5,204 bases of DNA from an uncultured Oscillospiraceae bacterium (lineage in GTDB: Bacteria; Bacillota; Clostridia; Oscillospirales; Ruminococcaceae): the NCBI GenBank assembly GCA_958427155.1, contig CAUABB010000122.1, forward strand, positions 1 to 5,204, in the 5' to 3' direction. The position numbers were made by a program, and so were the translations under genes. Every line of letters starts with the position of its first letter. Positions within the stretch are counted from its first letter, which is position 1. Shown one piece after another: positions 1 to 4,967 of the stretch. The notes under the pieces are model-generated. The model searched no databases and was not told where the DNA came from. It was given only the letters and a program-made list of their open reading frames with translations.

Positions 1-136
1 TGGCAAGATCTTTAGAGGCGCTGATCCGCACGCCGGGAAAGTATTCAAAGGTGGAATTTGCCACATAGAAGGTATCTTCCACGCAGATCATACAAGGATC
101 TGCGTGGAAGCCTGTCAAAACTGGATTCTGAATCAT
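1..136 (-). CDS. GH43 beta-xylosidase, second tandem copy (partial, N-terminus only)
   Basis: Only the first 45 codons lie in the window; the gene continues past position 1. The translation starts MIQNPVLTGFHADPCMICVE and continues to a STFEYFPGVRIS motif, matching the complete GH43 gene just upstream at 42 of 45 residues (S15C, D20E, G21D). The expected catalytic-base aspartate, D13 in the HADP motif, is present. The ATG lies 13 nt after the stop of the first copy, with a weak Shine-Dalgarno (AAAGAAG) inside the end of that gene, so the two are probably cotranscribed. It should be a cytoplasmic xylo-oligosaccharide-cleaving enzyme like its neighbour. Whether the remainder is intact, and whether its specificity has shifted (for example towards arabinofuranosides), cannot be seen. 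The Cys next to the catalytic DP is unusual because the family normally has DPS. Confidence 0.85.
   Translation of the reverse strand, partial: MIQNPVLTGFHADPCMICVEDTFYVANSTFEYFPGVRISASKDLA
1..136 (-). repeat. Direct repeat, downstream copy (GH43 gene start)
   Basis: Positions 1-136 align without gaps to 1574-1709 (offset 1573 bp), with 12 mismatches by eye, about 91% identity. All mismatches lie between positions 56 and 93. Positions 1-55 and 94-136 are identical. This is the visible edge of a tandem gene duplication. Confidence 0.95.
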
Positions 137-149
137 AATTTAAACTTCT

Positions 150-1709
150 TTAGTCCAACACTTCATAGGTGAAGCTGTGGAAATCGATGAAAGAGCTCTC
201 GTTGTATTCAAGATCGCTCGCGTACATACCGATAAATGCGCCGGTGAAACCGGTGTTAAAATCATCAGACAGCACGGTGGTGTCAATGTCATAGTCGATT
301 TCTGTGAAATCCTTTCCGTCGAAAGAATAAGAGAAACGCGCAGTCTCTTTGTGAGCGGTGACACGAAGCCATACTTTCTTGACGTCTTTCGGAATCTCAA
401 TCTCTTTGCCATCAAGCGGATAAGAGTAATCCCGCTGTTTAAACGCCATAATCGCAATGGTCTGGCAGTCTTTTTCCTCGTCGTACGCAACTTTTAACAG
501 ATACTGGCTGAGCTCATCGTAACGGTAAAGCAAACCGCCGAATTTCTTAAAGTGCTTGTTCGGGTTGACAAGAGAGGTGGTCGCCTGGAAATTCATATGC
601 ATCTGACGGCGCACAAACATGTTCTGCCGTTGGTTGGAGTAAAGCGATTCCCCGCCGTAAATCCGCAGGACGTTGTCTGGACCAACCTGATGTTTCGCCG
701 GACCGCGCAAGGAGTTAAATTCACGGTAGAATTCGTCGGTACCAAAGGTGTAGTCGTAGAACTTCTTCTCGTGCTTTTCACCGTAGCCCTCAAACTCAAA
801 GTCGGGAACGACAGTGCCGTTTTTCAGATAAGGCCAGTCGTTCTTCCAAACCATCTCATTGATGGAGGTTTCACGGCCGAGAACGCAGCGTTTGTTGTAA
901 TAAGGACGGGAGGAGAGGAAAGCGGTAAACCATCTGCCGTCGGGTCCCTGACACCAGCTGGCGTGACCGCATTTTTGAATTGGGCAGTCTGGGGCGTCTT
1001 TGGTGGTAACAAGGAAAGTATTTGGATGAAGCTCGTAGGGACCATAAACATTTCTAGAACGCGCTACTGTGGCAGCATGGGTATAAAATGTTCCGCCTTC
1101 AGCGACCAGCATATAGTACCAGCCGTCTTTTTTGTAGATGTGCGGTCCTTCCACCCACTTGTGGTCAGAGCCTTTAAAAACCTTAACCGGTTCAGAGATC
1201 GGTTTCAGGGTAACGGGGTCAAGTTCTGTTACCAGAATACCGGAGAAAGTGTCCGGATTGGGCTTTCTAAAATCCCACTCCATGTTGACAAAGTATTTCC
1301 GTCCGTCGTCATCGTGGAAGAGGGAAGGATCGAATCCGGAAGAATTGATATAGACCGGTTCACTCCAAGGGCCTTTAATGTCCCGCGCGGTGGTGATGTA
1401 GTTGTGGGTATCTTTAAACGGCAAATGCTTCCAAGCTTTAACATCAGTAAATACAAGATAAAACATGTCGTTATGATATGTAAGACAAGGGGCCCAGATA
1501 CCCGCAGATTCTACATTACCGCGCATATTAAGGTAATCGGTACGGTCAAGCGGAGTTGCGACGCATTCCCAGTTGGCAAGATCTTTAGAGGCGCTGATCC
1601 GCACGCCGGGAAAGTATTCAAAGGTGGAGTTGGCAACATAAAACGTGCCGTCGACGCAAATCATGGAAGGATCTGCGTGGAAGCCTGTCAAAACTGGATT
1701 CTGAATCAT
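150..1709 (-). CDS. xynB: Glycoside hydrolase family 43 beta-xylosidase (XynB type), complete
   Basis: The 519-residue protein fits two-domain GH43 beta-D-xylosidases (subfamily 11 type, like the Selenomonas ruminantium enzyme), which release xylose from the non-reducing end of xylo-oligosaccharides with inversion. An N-terminal five-bladed beta-propeller spans about residues 1-310 and a C-terminal beta-sandwich about 320-519. By motif alignment the catalytic triad is D13 (general base, HADPS), D127 (pKa modulator, SSGFDPSLFHD) and E187 (general acid, WVEGPH). Other family landmarks are STFEYFPG (28-35), GIWAPCL (70-76), AEGGT (203-207), KCGHAS (246-251) and LGRET (277-281). No signal peptide or membrane segment is seen, so it should act in the cytoplasm on imported oligosaccharides. 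The chosen ATG has an AAAGGAA ribosome site about 10 nt upstream. It is the first gene of a tandem pair transcribed from a sigma-A-like promoter about 190 nt upstream. A side arabinofuranosidase activity is common in this family and cannot be excluded. Confidence 0.93.
   Translation of the reverse strand: MIQNPVLTGFHADPSMICVDGTFYVANSTFEYFPGVRISASKDLANWECVATPLDRTDYLNMRGNVESAGIWAPCLTYHNDMFYLVFTDVKAWKHLPFKDTHNYITTARDIKGPWSEPVYINSSGFDPSLFHDDDGRKYFVNMEWDFRKPNPDTFSGILVTELDPVTLKPISEPVKVFKGSDHKWVEGPHIYKKDGWYYMLVAEGGTFYTHAATVARSRNVYGPYELHPNTFLVTTKDAPDCPIQKCGHASWCQGPDGRWFTAFLSSRPYYNKRCVLGRETSINEMVWKNDWPYLKNGTVVPDFEFEGYGEKHEKKFYDYTFGTDEFYREFNSLRGPAKHQVGPDNVLRIYGGESLYSNQRQNMFVRRQMHMNFQATTSLVNPNKHFKKFGGLLYRYDELSQYLLKVAYDEEKDCQTIAIMAFKQRDYSYPLDGKEIEIPKDVKKVWLRVTAHKETARFSYSFDGKDFTEIDYDIDTTVLSDDFNTGFTGAFIGMYASDLEYNESSFIDFHSFTYEVLD
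1574..1709 (-). repeat. Direct repeat, upstream copy (GH43 gene start)
   Basis: This is the partner of the repeat at 1-136 and covers the first 45 codons of the complete GH43 gene. Similarity stops at the start codon: the sequence upstream of the ATG differs between the copies (AACCATGACTT here, AGTTTAAATT at the other). The visible duplicated unit is therefore the coding region, not the promoter. Confidence 0.95.
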
Positions 1710-1752
1710 AAGTCATGGTTCCTTTCTGCTTTTCTTATTTAATAATTTTTTA

Positions 1753-1794
1753 TAAAACCCGCTTTTCCCATTTAGCCGGGAACACGGTTTTATT
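1753..1794 (-). other. Stem-loop in the leader of the xylosidase operon
   Basis: ATAAAACC (1753-1760) and GGTTTTAT (1787-1794) form a perfect 8-bp stem. A shorter CCC/GGG pairing (1768-1770 with 1779-1781) lies inside. On the transcribed minus strand the hairpin sits about 45 nt before the start codon and is followed by an A-rich stretch, not a U run, so it is not a standard intrinsic terminator. It could affect mRNA stability or translation, or be incidental. Confidence 0.35.
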
Positions 1795-1827
1795 GTACCA
1801 TAGCCCAAAACGAAATTCAAATTTTTA

Positions 1828-1908
1828 TTGGTAAAATCACCAAAGGGACAGAAAAAAATAAACCAAAATAGTGACGAAATTCCTACGATTGGTTTGTATT
1901 ATACACCA
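1828..1908. promoter_or_regulatory. Cluster of TTGGT/ACCAA half-sites around the xylosidase start point
   Basis: Five copies of the same half-site occur in about 80 bp: the inverted pair TTGGT-N6-ACCAA at 1828-1843, AAACCAA at 1860-1866, and TTGGTTT at 1889-1895 facing ACCA at 1905-1908. In addition TGTATTATACA (1895-1905) is an 11-bp palindrome that covers the predicted -10 box of the xylosidase promoter. The placement suits repression by a sugar-responsive regulator. The half-site does not match a XylR or cre consensus I can recall closely, so the cognate protein is unknown. Confidence 0.35.
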
Positions 1909-1926
1909 CTGATATAAAAATTTCAA
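1898..1926 (-). promoter_or_regulatory. Predicted sigma-A promoter of the GH43 operon
   Basis: Read on the minus strand, a TTGAAA -35 box (1921-1926) and a perfect TATAAT -10 box (1898-1903) are separated by exactly 17 bp. The start point would be near 1891, giving a leader of about 180 nt before the ATG at 1709. This is the only strong promoter I find for the xylosidase genes in the divergent region. Confidence 0.75.
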
Positions 1927-1981
1927 CCTTTAAATGTGAAAGGAAAAATGAAAAAGAACGAAGGTGAAAGGGTGGGTTACC

Positions 1982-2010
1982 TTGATTTTCCTCTGAAACC
2001 TCATTATAAT
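1982..2010 (+). promoter_or_regulatory. Predicted sigma-A promoter of the GT4 glycosyltransferase gene
   Basis: A TTGATT -35 box (1982-1987) and a perfect TATAAT -10 box (2005-2010) are separated by 17 bp. Transcription would begin near 2017, leaving a short leader of about 23 nt before the start at 2040. The promoter diverges from that of the xylosidase operon, with about 55 bp between the two -35 boxes. Confidence 0.8.
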
Positions 2011-2026
2011 AAAAATACTGATTAAA

Positions 2027-2031
2027 AAGGA
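2027..2031 (+). promoter_or_regulatory. Ribosome binding site that fixes the glycosyltransferase start
   Basis: AAGGA at 2027-2031 is 8 nt from the ATG at 2040. In-frame ATGs at 2031 and 2034 overlap or nearly touch this site, so they are poor candidates and the protein should begin MKVLLYTEGL. Confidence 0.75.
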
Positions 2032-2039
2032 TGATGAAC

Positions 2040-3044
2040 ATGAAGGTTTTGCTATATACGGAAGGATTAAAATATGTTGGAAAATCCGGGCTTGGTAGAG
2101 CGATTAAACATCAGATGCGAGCGCTGGAATTGGCTGGCGTAGAATACACGCTGGATCCGAAAGACAGCTACGATATCGCTCACATTAATTCTTACGGGCT
2201 AAAGTCGCGCAAACTTGCTAAAAGAACACATAAGCTGGGGAAAAAAGTGGTTTATCACGCCCATTCTACTGAAGAGGATTTTCGCAATTCTTTCATTCTT
2301 TCAAATCAGATTGCGCCTTTGTTTAAAAAGTGGCTGGTCAGCTCTTACCAGCTTGGAGATCATATTGTTACGCCAACGCCCTATTCCAAAAGACTTTTGG
2401 AGGGATATGGGATTAAAAAACCGATCACCGCGGTTTCGAATGGTATTGATCTTGCTTTTTATGAGCGTCCCGAAGGGGAGGATGGTTCTACCTTTCGTAA
2501 AACCTTCGGCTATTCCAAAGAAGACAAAGTGGTTATGGCAGTTGGGCTGTATATTGAACGAAAGGGAATTCTGGATTTTGTAGAGCTTGCTCGTCGGATG
2601 CCGGAATATCAGTTTATCTGGTTTGGATATACCGATCCCAAGCTGATTCCCCAGAAAATTAGAGACGCGCTGAAAACAAAACTTCCAAATTTAAAATTTC
2701 CAGGTTATGTTGAGCCGGAGATTCTTCGTACTGCCTATTACGGAGCCGACCTTTTTGTGTTTCCAACTTATGAAGAGACAGAAGGGATTGTCCTGCTGGA
2801 AGCACTTGCTGCACAACAGAAAGTGCTGATCCGTGATATTCCAATTTATTCCGACTGGTTTAAAGATGGGGAGACGGTTTATAAGGCATCCACTATTGAT
2901 GGATTCGAGGAAAAAATCCGCGGGATTTTAGAGGGAACGCTGCCCGACCTGTCCGGCGCAGGGTACGAGCTTGCAAAGGAAAAAGATCTGCGGAGTATTG
3001 GGAAAGAACTCCGGAAAATTTACGAAACAGTGTTGGGAGAGTAA
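2040..3044 (+). CDS. GT4 family glycosyltransferase, probable diglycosyl-diacylglycerol (glycolipid) synthase
   Basis: The 334-residue protein has the two-Rossmann-domain GT-B layout of retaining GT4 enzymes. Visible motifs are the glycine-rich loop KSGLGRA (15-21), HAHSTEEDF (73-81), the hinge-region SNGID (133-137), the donor-phosphate-binding motif GLYIERKG (169-176; R174, K175) and an EX7E motif (E246 and E254 in EETEGIVLLEA). Overall it most resembles, from memory, the CpoA/LafB/alDGS-type group, which adds a second hexose to monoglucosyl-diacylglycerol at the inner face of the membrane. The product anchors lipoteichoic acid or tunes bilayer curvature. No transmembrane segment is seen; such enzymes bind membranes peripherally through basic helices, and the Lys/Arg-rich stretch at 55-69 would fit. 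It has its own promoter and no obvious partner. The usual monoglucosyl-DAG synthase is not next to it, so the acceptor and the sugar (glucose or galactose) are inferred. GT4 membership is secure, the lipid acceptor only moderately so. Confidence 0.85.
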   Translation: MKVLLYTEGLKYVGKSGLGRAIKHQMRALELAGVEYTLDPKDSYDIAHINSYGLKSRKLAKRTHKLGKKVVYHAHSTEEDFRNSFILSNQIAPLFKKWLVSSYQLGDHIVTPTPYSKRLLEGYGIKKPITAVSNGIDLAFYERPEGEDGSTFRKTFGYSKEDKVVMAVGLYIERKGILDFVELARRMPEYQFIWFGYTDPKLIPQKIRDALKTKLPNLKFPGYVEPEILRTAYYGADLFVFPTYEETEGIVLLEALAAQQKVLIRDIPIYSDWFKDGETVYKASTIDGFEEKIRGILEGTLPDLSGAGYELAKEKDLRSIGKELRKIYETVLGE

Positions 3045-3081
3045 CTCTTTTTTCGGGTTCTGCCCACTTGGTTAAAAAGAG
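3045..3081 (+). terminator. Possible weak terminator or 3' stem-loop after the glycosyltransferase
   Basis: Immediately after the stop codon, CTCTTTTT (3045-3052) can pair with AAAAAGAG (3074-3081), with an internal GGG/CCC pairing (3055-3057 with 3063-3065). The stem is AU-rich, and a U-rich run (TTTTTTCTTT, from about 3095) follows only 13 nt later. It is not a canonical intrinsic terminator, but no better one is visible before the next gene. Confidence 0.3.
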
Positions 3082-3120
3082 ATAAAACAACAGGTTTTTT
3101 CTTTCATGACAATGCTTCCT

Positions 3121-3143
3121 TATATTTGGCAATACCAAATATA
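3121..3143. promoter_or_regulatory. Perfect 9-bp inverted repeat, candidate operator upstream of the XRE gene
   Basis: TATATTTGG (3121-3129) and CCAAATATA (3135-3143) are exact reverse complements around a 5-nt centre. The repeat lies about 50 bp before the XRE-type gene and contains a -35-like TTGGCA (3126-3131), with a TATATT -10-like box at 3151-3156 (19-bp spacer, longer than ideal). XRE regulators often bind such palindromes in their own promoters. A perfect TTGACA at 3155-3160 has no usable -10 box behind it. Confidence 0.4.
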
Positions 3144-3191
3144 TCAAGTTTATATTGACATAAAATATAGGCAAAAAGGGGGGGGCAGGCA

Positions 3192-3437
3192 ATGAATACC
3201 AGAAGATTAACGCTGGGCGATAGAAATATGGTTGGCACCAAAGTCACAGAAGCTAGAAATAAGCTTGGAATGAAACAGGTTGAATTGCTTGTCAAACTCT
3301 AGACAAAAGGGATAGAAATTAGTTTTCCTGCCTTATCGCTGTTGAAGGGGTAGAAACGTCCGGTTTCCGACTATGAATTAGATGCATTGGCGGATATTTT
3401 ACATGTTACAGTTGATTGGCTTTTAGGAAGAGAATAA
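3192..3437 (+). pseudogene. Small XRE-family HTH regulator interrupted by two in-frame TAG codons
   Basis: One frame reads from ATG at 3192 to TAA at 3435-3437 (81 codons) without any indel, but contains TAG at 3300-3302 (codon 37) and 3351-3353 (codon 54). The first segment starts MNTRRLTLGDRNMVGTKVTE and holds helix 1 and helix 2 (ARNKLGMKQVELL). The middle keeps an ALSLLKG turn resembling the family's ALSxLEGQ recognition region. The last segment ends DYELDALADILHVTVDWLLG, the standard C-terminus of clostridial Cro/C1-type HTH proteins. In relatives as I remember them, both stop positions hold glutamine (the residue after KL, and the Q of EGQ), so single C-to-T changes of CAG explain both. 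A good ribosome site (AAAGGGGG, inside a G8 run) precedes the ATG, and a strong terminator follows. With the standard code only a 36-residue peptide would be made, so it is called a pseudogene. TAG read-through or recoding is a less likely alternative. Confidence 0.85.
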
Positions 3438-3467
3438 AAACGCGCTGATGACAACAGCGCGTTTTTT
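3436..3467 (+). terminator. Rho-independent terminator after the XRE gene
   Basis: CGCGCTG (3441-3447) pairs with CAGCGCG (3455-3461) around a 7-nt loop. The stem is extended by A5/T5 pairing and followed by a T6 run (3462-3467). It begins at the XRE stop codon and insulates the lyase operon, whose -35 box starts 8 bp later. Confidence 0.92.
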
Positions 3468-3474
3468 CTTTTTC

Positions 3475-3503
3475 TTGACTTTACCGCTTCAAAGTGCTAT
3501 AAT
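3475..3503 (+). promoter_or_regulatory. Predicted strong sigma-A promoter of the lyase-GntR operon
   Basis: A TTGACT -35 box (3475-3480) and a perfect TATAAT -10 box (3498-3503) are separated by 17 bp, and the -10 is extended by TGC at 3495-3497. The start point would be near 3510, leaving a leader of about 50 nt. Confidence 0.88.
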
Positions 3504-3538
3504 TGCATTACATTGTACGATTGTATACAATAATGCAA
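3503..3538. promoter_or_regulatory. FadR/GntR-type operator-like inverted repeats in the operon leader
   Basis: TTGTATACAA (3521-3530) is a perfect 10-bp palindrome, and TTGTACGA (3513-3520) abuts it. Both fit the FadR-subfamily GntR pattern TNGT-N(0-3)-ACNA. They are flanked by the longer inverted repeat TTGCATTA (3503-3510) / TAATGCAA (3531-3538), and ATTGTA (3512-3517) also mirrors TACAAT (3526-3531). The sites lie at about +4 to +20, where a bound repressor would block early transcription. The GntR gene at the end of the operon is the obvious candidate ligand-responsive regulator. In RNA the same sequence could fold into a hairpin, so an RNA-level role is the alternative. Confidence 0.6.
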
Positions 3539-3546
3539 ATTTGAAC

Positions 3547-3553
3547 GAGGTGA
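3547..3553 (+). promoter_or_regulatory. Ribosome binding site that fixes the GTG start of the lyase
   Basis: GAGGTGA is a near-perfect Shine-Dalgarno, 5 nt from GTG at 3559. An in-frame GTG at 3550 lies inside this site and is therefore unlikely to be the start. No ATG occurs in this frame between the promoter and 3559. Confidence 0.8.
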
Positions 3554-3558
3554 GACCT

Positions 3559-4956
3559 GTGATTGAAATCAACCCTAAATCCAACCTGCTGGAGGAAAAG
3601 ACATATCGTTATACTCTTCAGGATGTTCCGGAGCCTCGGTTGTTCCGGGATATGTTTCCTTACCATGAAATTCCCAAAACCCCGTTTAATAATCGCCGTG
3701 TCCCGATGAATATGCAGGAGGATATCTGGATTACCGATACCACCTTCCGCGACGGGCAGCAGTCCCGTGCTCCCTATACAGTAAAACAGATGGTAGATCT
3801 TTATAAAATGCTCCACCGTCTTGGTGGACCCAACGGAATTATCCGCCAAACGGAATTTTTTGTTTACAGCGAAAAGGACCGTGAGGCTCTTTATCGCTGC
3901 ATGGAACTTGGCTATCAGTTTCCGGAGATCACAACTTGGATTCGGGCGAGTAAAGAGGATTTTAAACTGGTAAAGGATATTGGAATTAAAGAAACGGGAA
4001 TTCTTGTGTCCTGTTCAGATTATCATATTTTCAATAAACTGAAAATGAGCCGTCGTCAGGCGATGGATCATTATCTTTCTGTAGTAGCTGACGCCATCGA
4101 TGCTGGATTGCGTCCACGCTGCCATTTTGAAGATATTACCCGAGCGGATTTTTACGGTTTTGTGGTGCCTTTTACCAATGCCCTGATGGAAATGTCACAG
4201 AAGACAGGAGTACCGGTGAAGATTCGCGCCTGTGATACAATGGGATACGGCGTTCCTTACACCGGTGTTTCCCTGCCTAGGAGTGTACCGGGGATTATTT
4301 ATGGACTTCAACATTATTCGGAAGTCCCTCCTGAAATGTTGGAGTGGCATGGACATAACGATTTTTACATGGGAGTTGCCAATGCTGCAACTGCATGGCT
4401 TTTTGGTTCCTGTGCAGTTAACTGTTCTCTTTTTGGAATTGGAGAGCGTACCGGTAACGTTCCATTGGAGGCAATGGCGATTCAATATGCTTCTCTTAAA
4501 GGGACGATAAATGGAATGGATACAACGGTGATTACTGAACTAGCGGATTATTATCAAAACGAGATTGGTTATGATATTCCGCCGATGACTCCTTTTGTTG
4601 GTAGAAATTTTAATGTTACCAGAGCGGGTATCCATGCAGATGGATTGTTGAAAGATCAGGAGATTTACAATATTTTTGATACGGATAAAATTTTGAATCG
4701 TCCTGCAATTGTTTCTGTAAGTAATGTATCAGGACTTGCCGGGATTGCGTTTTGGATTAATCAGTTTTACCGTCTGCCTGATGAGGCAAAGGTAGATAAG
4801 CGCTCTGAACTTGTCCTTCGTATTAAGGAATGGGTGGATGATGAATATCGAAAAGAACGGCAGACGGTGATTAGCGATGAAGAGCTTGTAGCACTGGTAA
4901 AACAATATGCACCGGCGCTTCATGCCCGGTACCACCGTTTCCGCCGTGAAGACTGA
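3559..4956 (+). CDS. DRE-TIM metallolyase, Re-citrate-synthase-like (homocitrate/isopropylmalate synthase family)
   Basis: This 465-residue acyl-CoA condensing enzyme joins acetyl-CoA to a 2-oxo acid in a divalent-metal-dependent TIM barrel. The signature DTTFRDGQQ (60-68) gives catalytic R64 and metal ligand D65. The other metal ligands are H264 and H266 in HGHND and N300 in GIGERTGN. TRAGIHADG (354-362) is the subdomain motif of this superfamily. The wording around the barrel (GGPNGIIRQTEFF, CHFEDITRAD, CDTMGYGV) best matches, from memory, the clostridial Re-citrate synthase group, which makes citrate from oxaloacetate for glutamate synthesis. There is an N-terminal extension of about 55 residues and no C-terminal LeuA allosteric domain, which argues against leucine-regulated isopropylmalate synthase. 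Homocitrate or citramalate synthase remains possible. GTG at 3559 is the chosen start because GAGGTGA (3547-3553) sits 5 nt before it. The reading frame is open further upstream, but that stretch runs through the promoter and terminator. The gene is followed after 11 nt by a GntR regulator. Confidence 0.82.
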   Translation: MIEINPKSNLLEEKTYRYTLQDVPEPRLFRDMFPYHEIPKTPFNNRRVPMNMQEDIWITDTTFRDGQQSRAPYTVKQMVDLYKMLHRLGGPNGIIRQTEFFVYSEKDREALYRCMELGYQFPEITTWIRASKEDFKLVKDIGIKETGILVSCSDYHIFNKLKMSRRQAMDHYLSVVADAIDAGLRPRCHFEDITRADFYGFVVPFTNALMEMSQKTGVPVKIRACDTMGYGVPYTGVSLPRSVPGIIYGLQHYSEVPPEMLEWHGHNDFYMGVANAATAWLFGSCAVNCSLFGIGERTGNVPLEAMAIQYASLKGTINGMDTTVITELADYYQNEIGYDIPPMTPFVGRNFNVTRAGIHADGLLKDQEIYNIFDTDKILNRPAIVSVSNVSGLAGIAFWINQFYRLPDEAKVDKRSELVLRIKEWVDDEYRKERQTVISDEELVALVKQYAPALHARYHRFRRED

Positions 4957-4967
4957 GGTGTGGGCAG

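Noticed and set aside
1..1709. Insertion sequence or other mobile element behind the 136-bp direct repeat
   Set aside because: The repeat is coding sequence of two paralogous GH43 genes in the same frame. There is no transposase and no terminal inverted repeat, so tandem gene duplication suffices.
552..1742. 396-codon plus-strand open frame
   Set aside because: It is antisense to the GH43 gene, which has full catalytic motifs, a promoter and a ribosome site. The antisense translation shows no family motifs and is a shadow of codon usage on the real strand.
1787..1800. Possible catabolite-repression (cre) site in the xylosidase leader
   Set aside because: The best minus-strand alignment (TAAAACCGTGTTCC) misses conserved cre positions, including the G of the left half and the right end. 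Other CG-centred sites were worse.
1948..2025. 25-codon plus-strand frame starting MKKNEGERVGYLDF with a nearby AGG
   Set aside because: It spans the whole -35/-10 region of the glycosyltransferase promoter, has a too-short ribosome-site spacing, no promoter of its own and no recognisable motif. Best treated as chance.
3155..3160. Perfect TTGACA as a promoter -35 box for the XRE gene
   Set aside because: At 16-18 bp spacing there is only the A5G8 tract and CAGGC sequence, with no -10-like hexamer.
3448..3558. N-terminal 37-codon extension of the lyase from an ATG at 3448
   Set aside because: That ATG lies in the loop of the XRE terminator, and the extension would be translated from the promoter and operator DNA. 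The strong GAGGTGA site and GTG at 3559 explain the real start.
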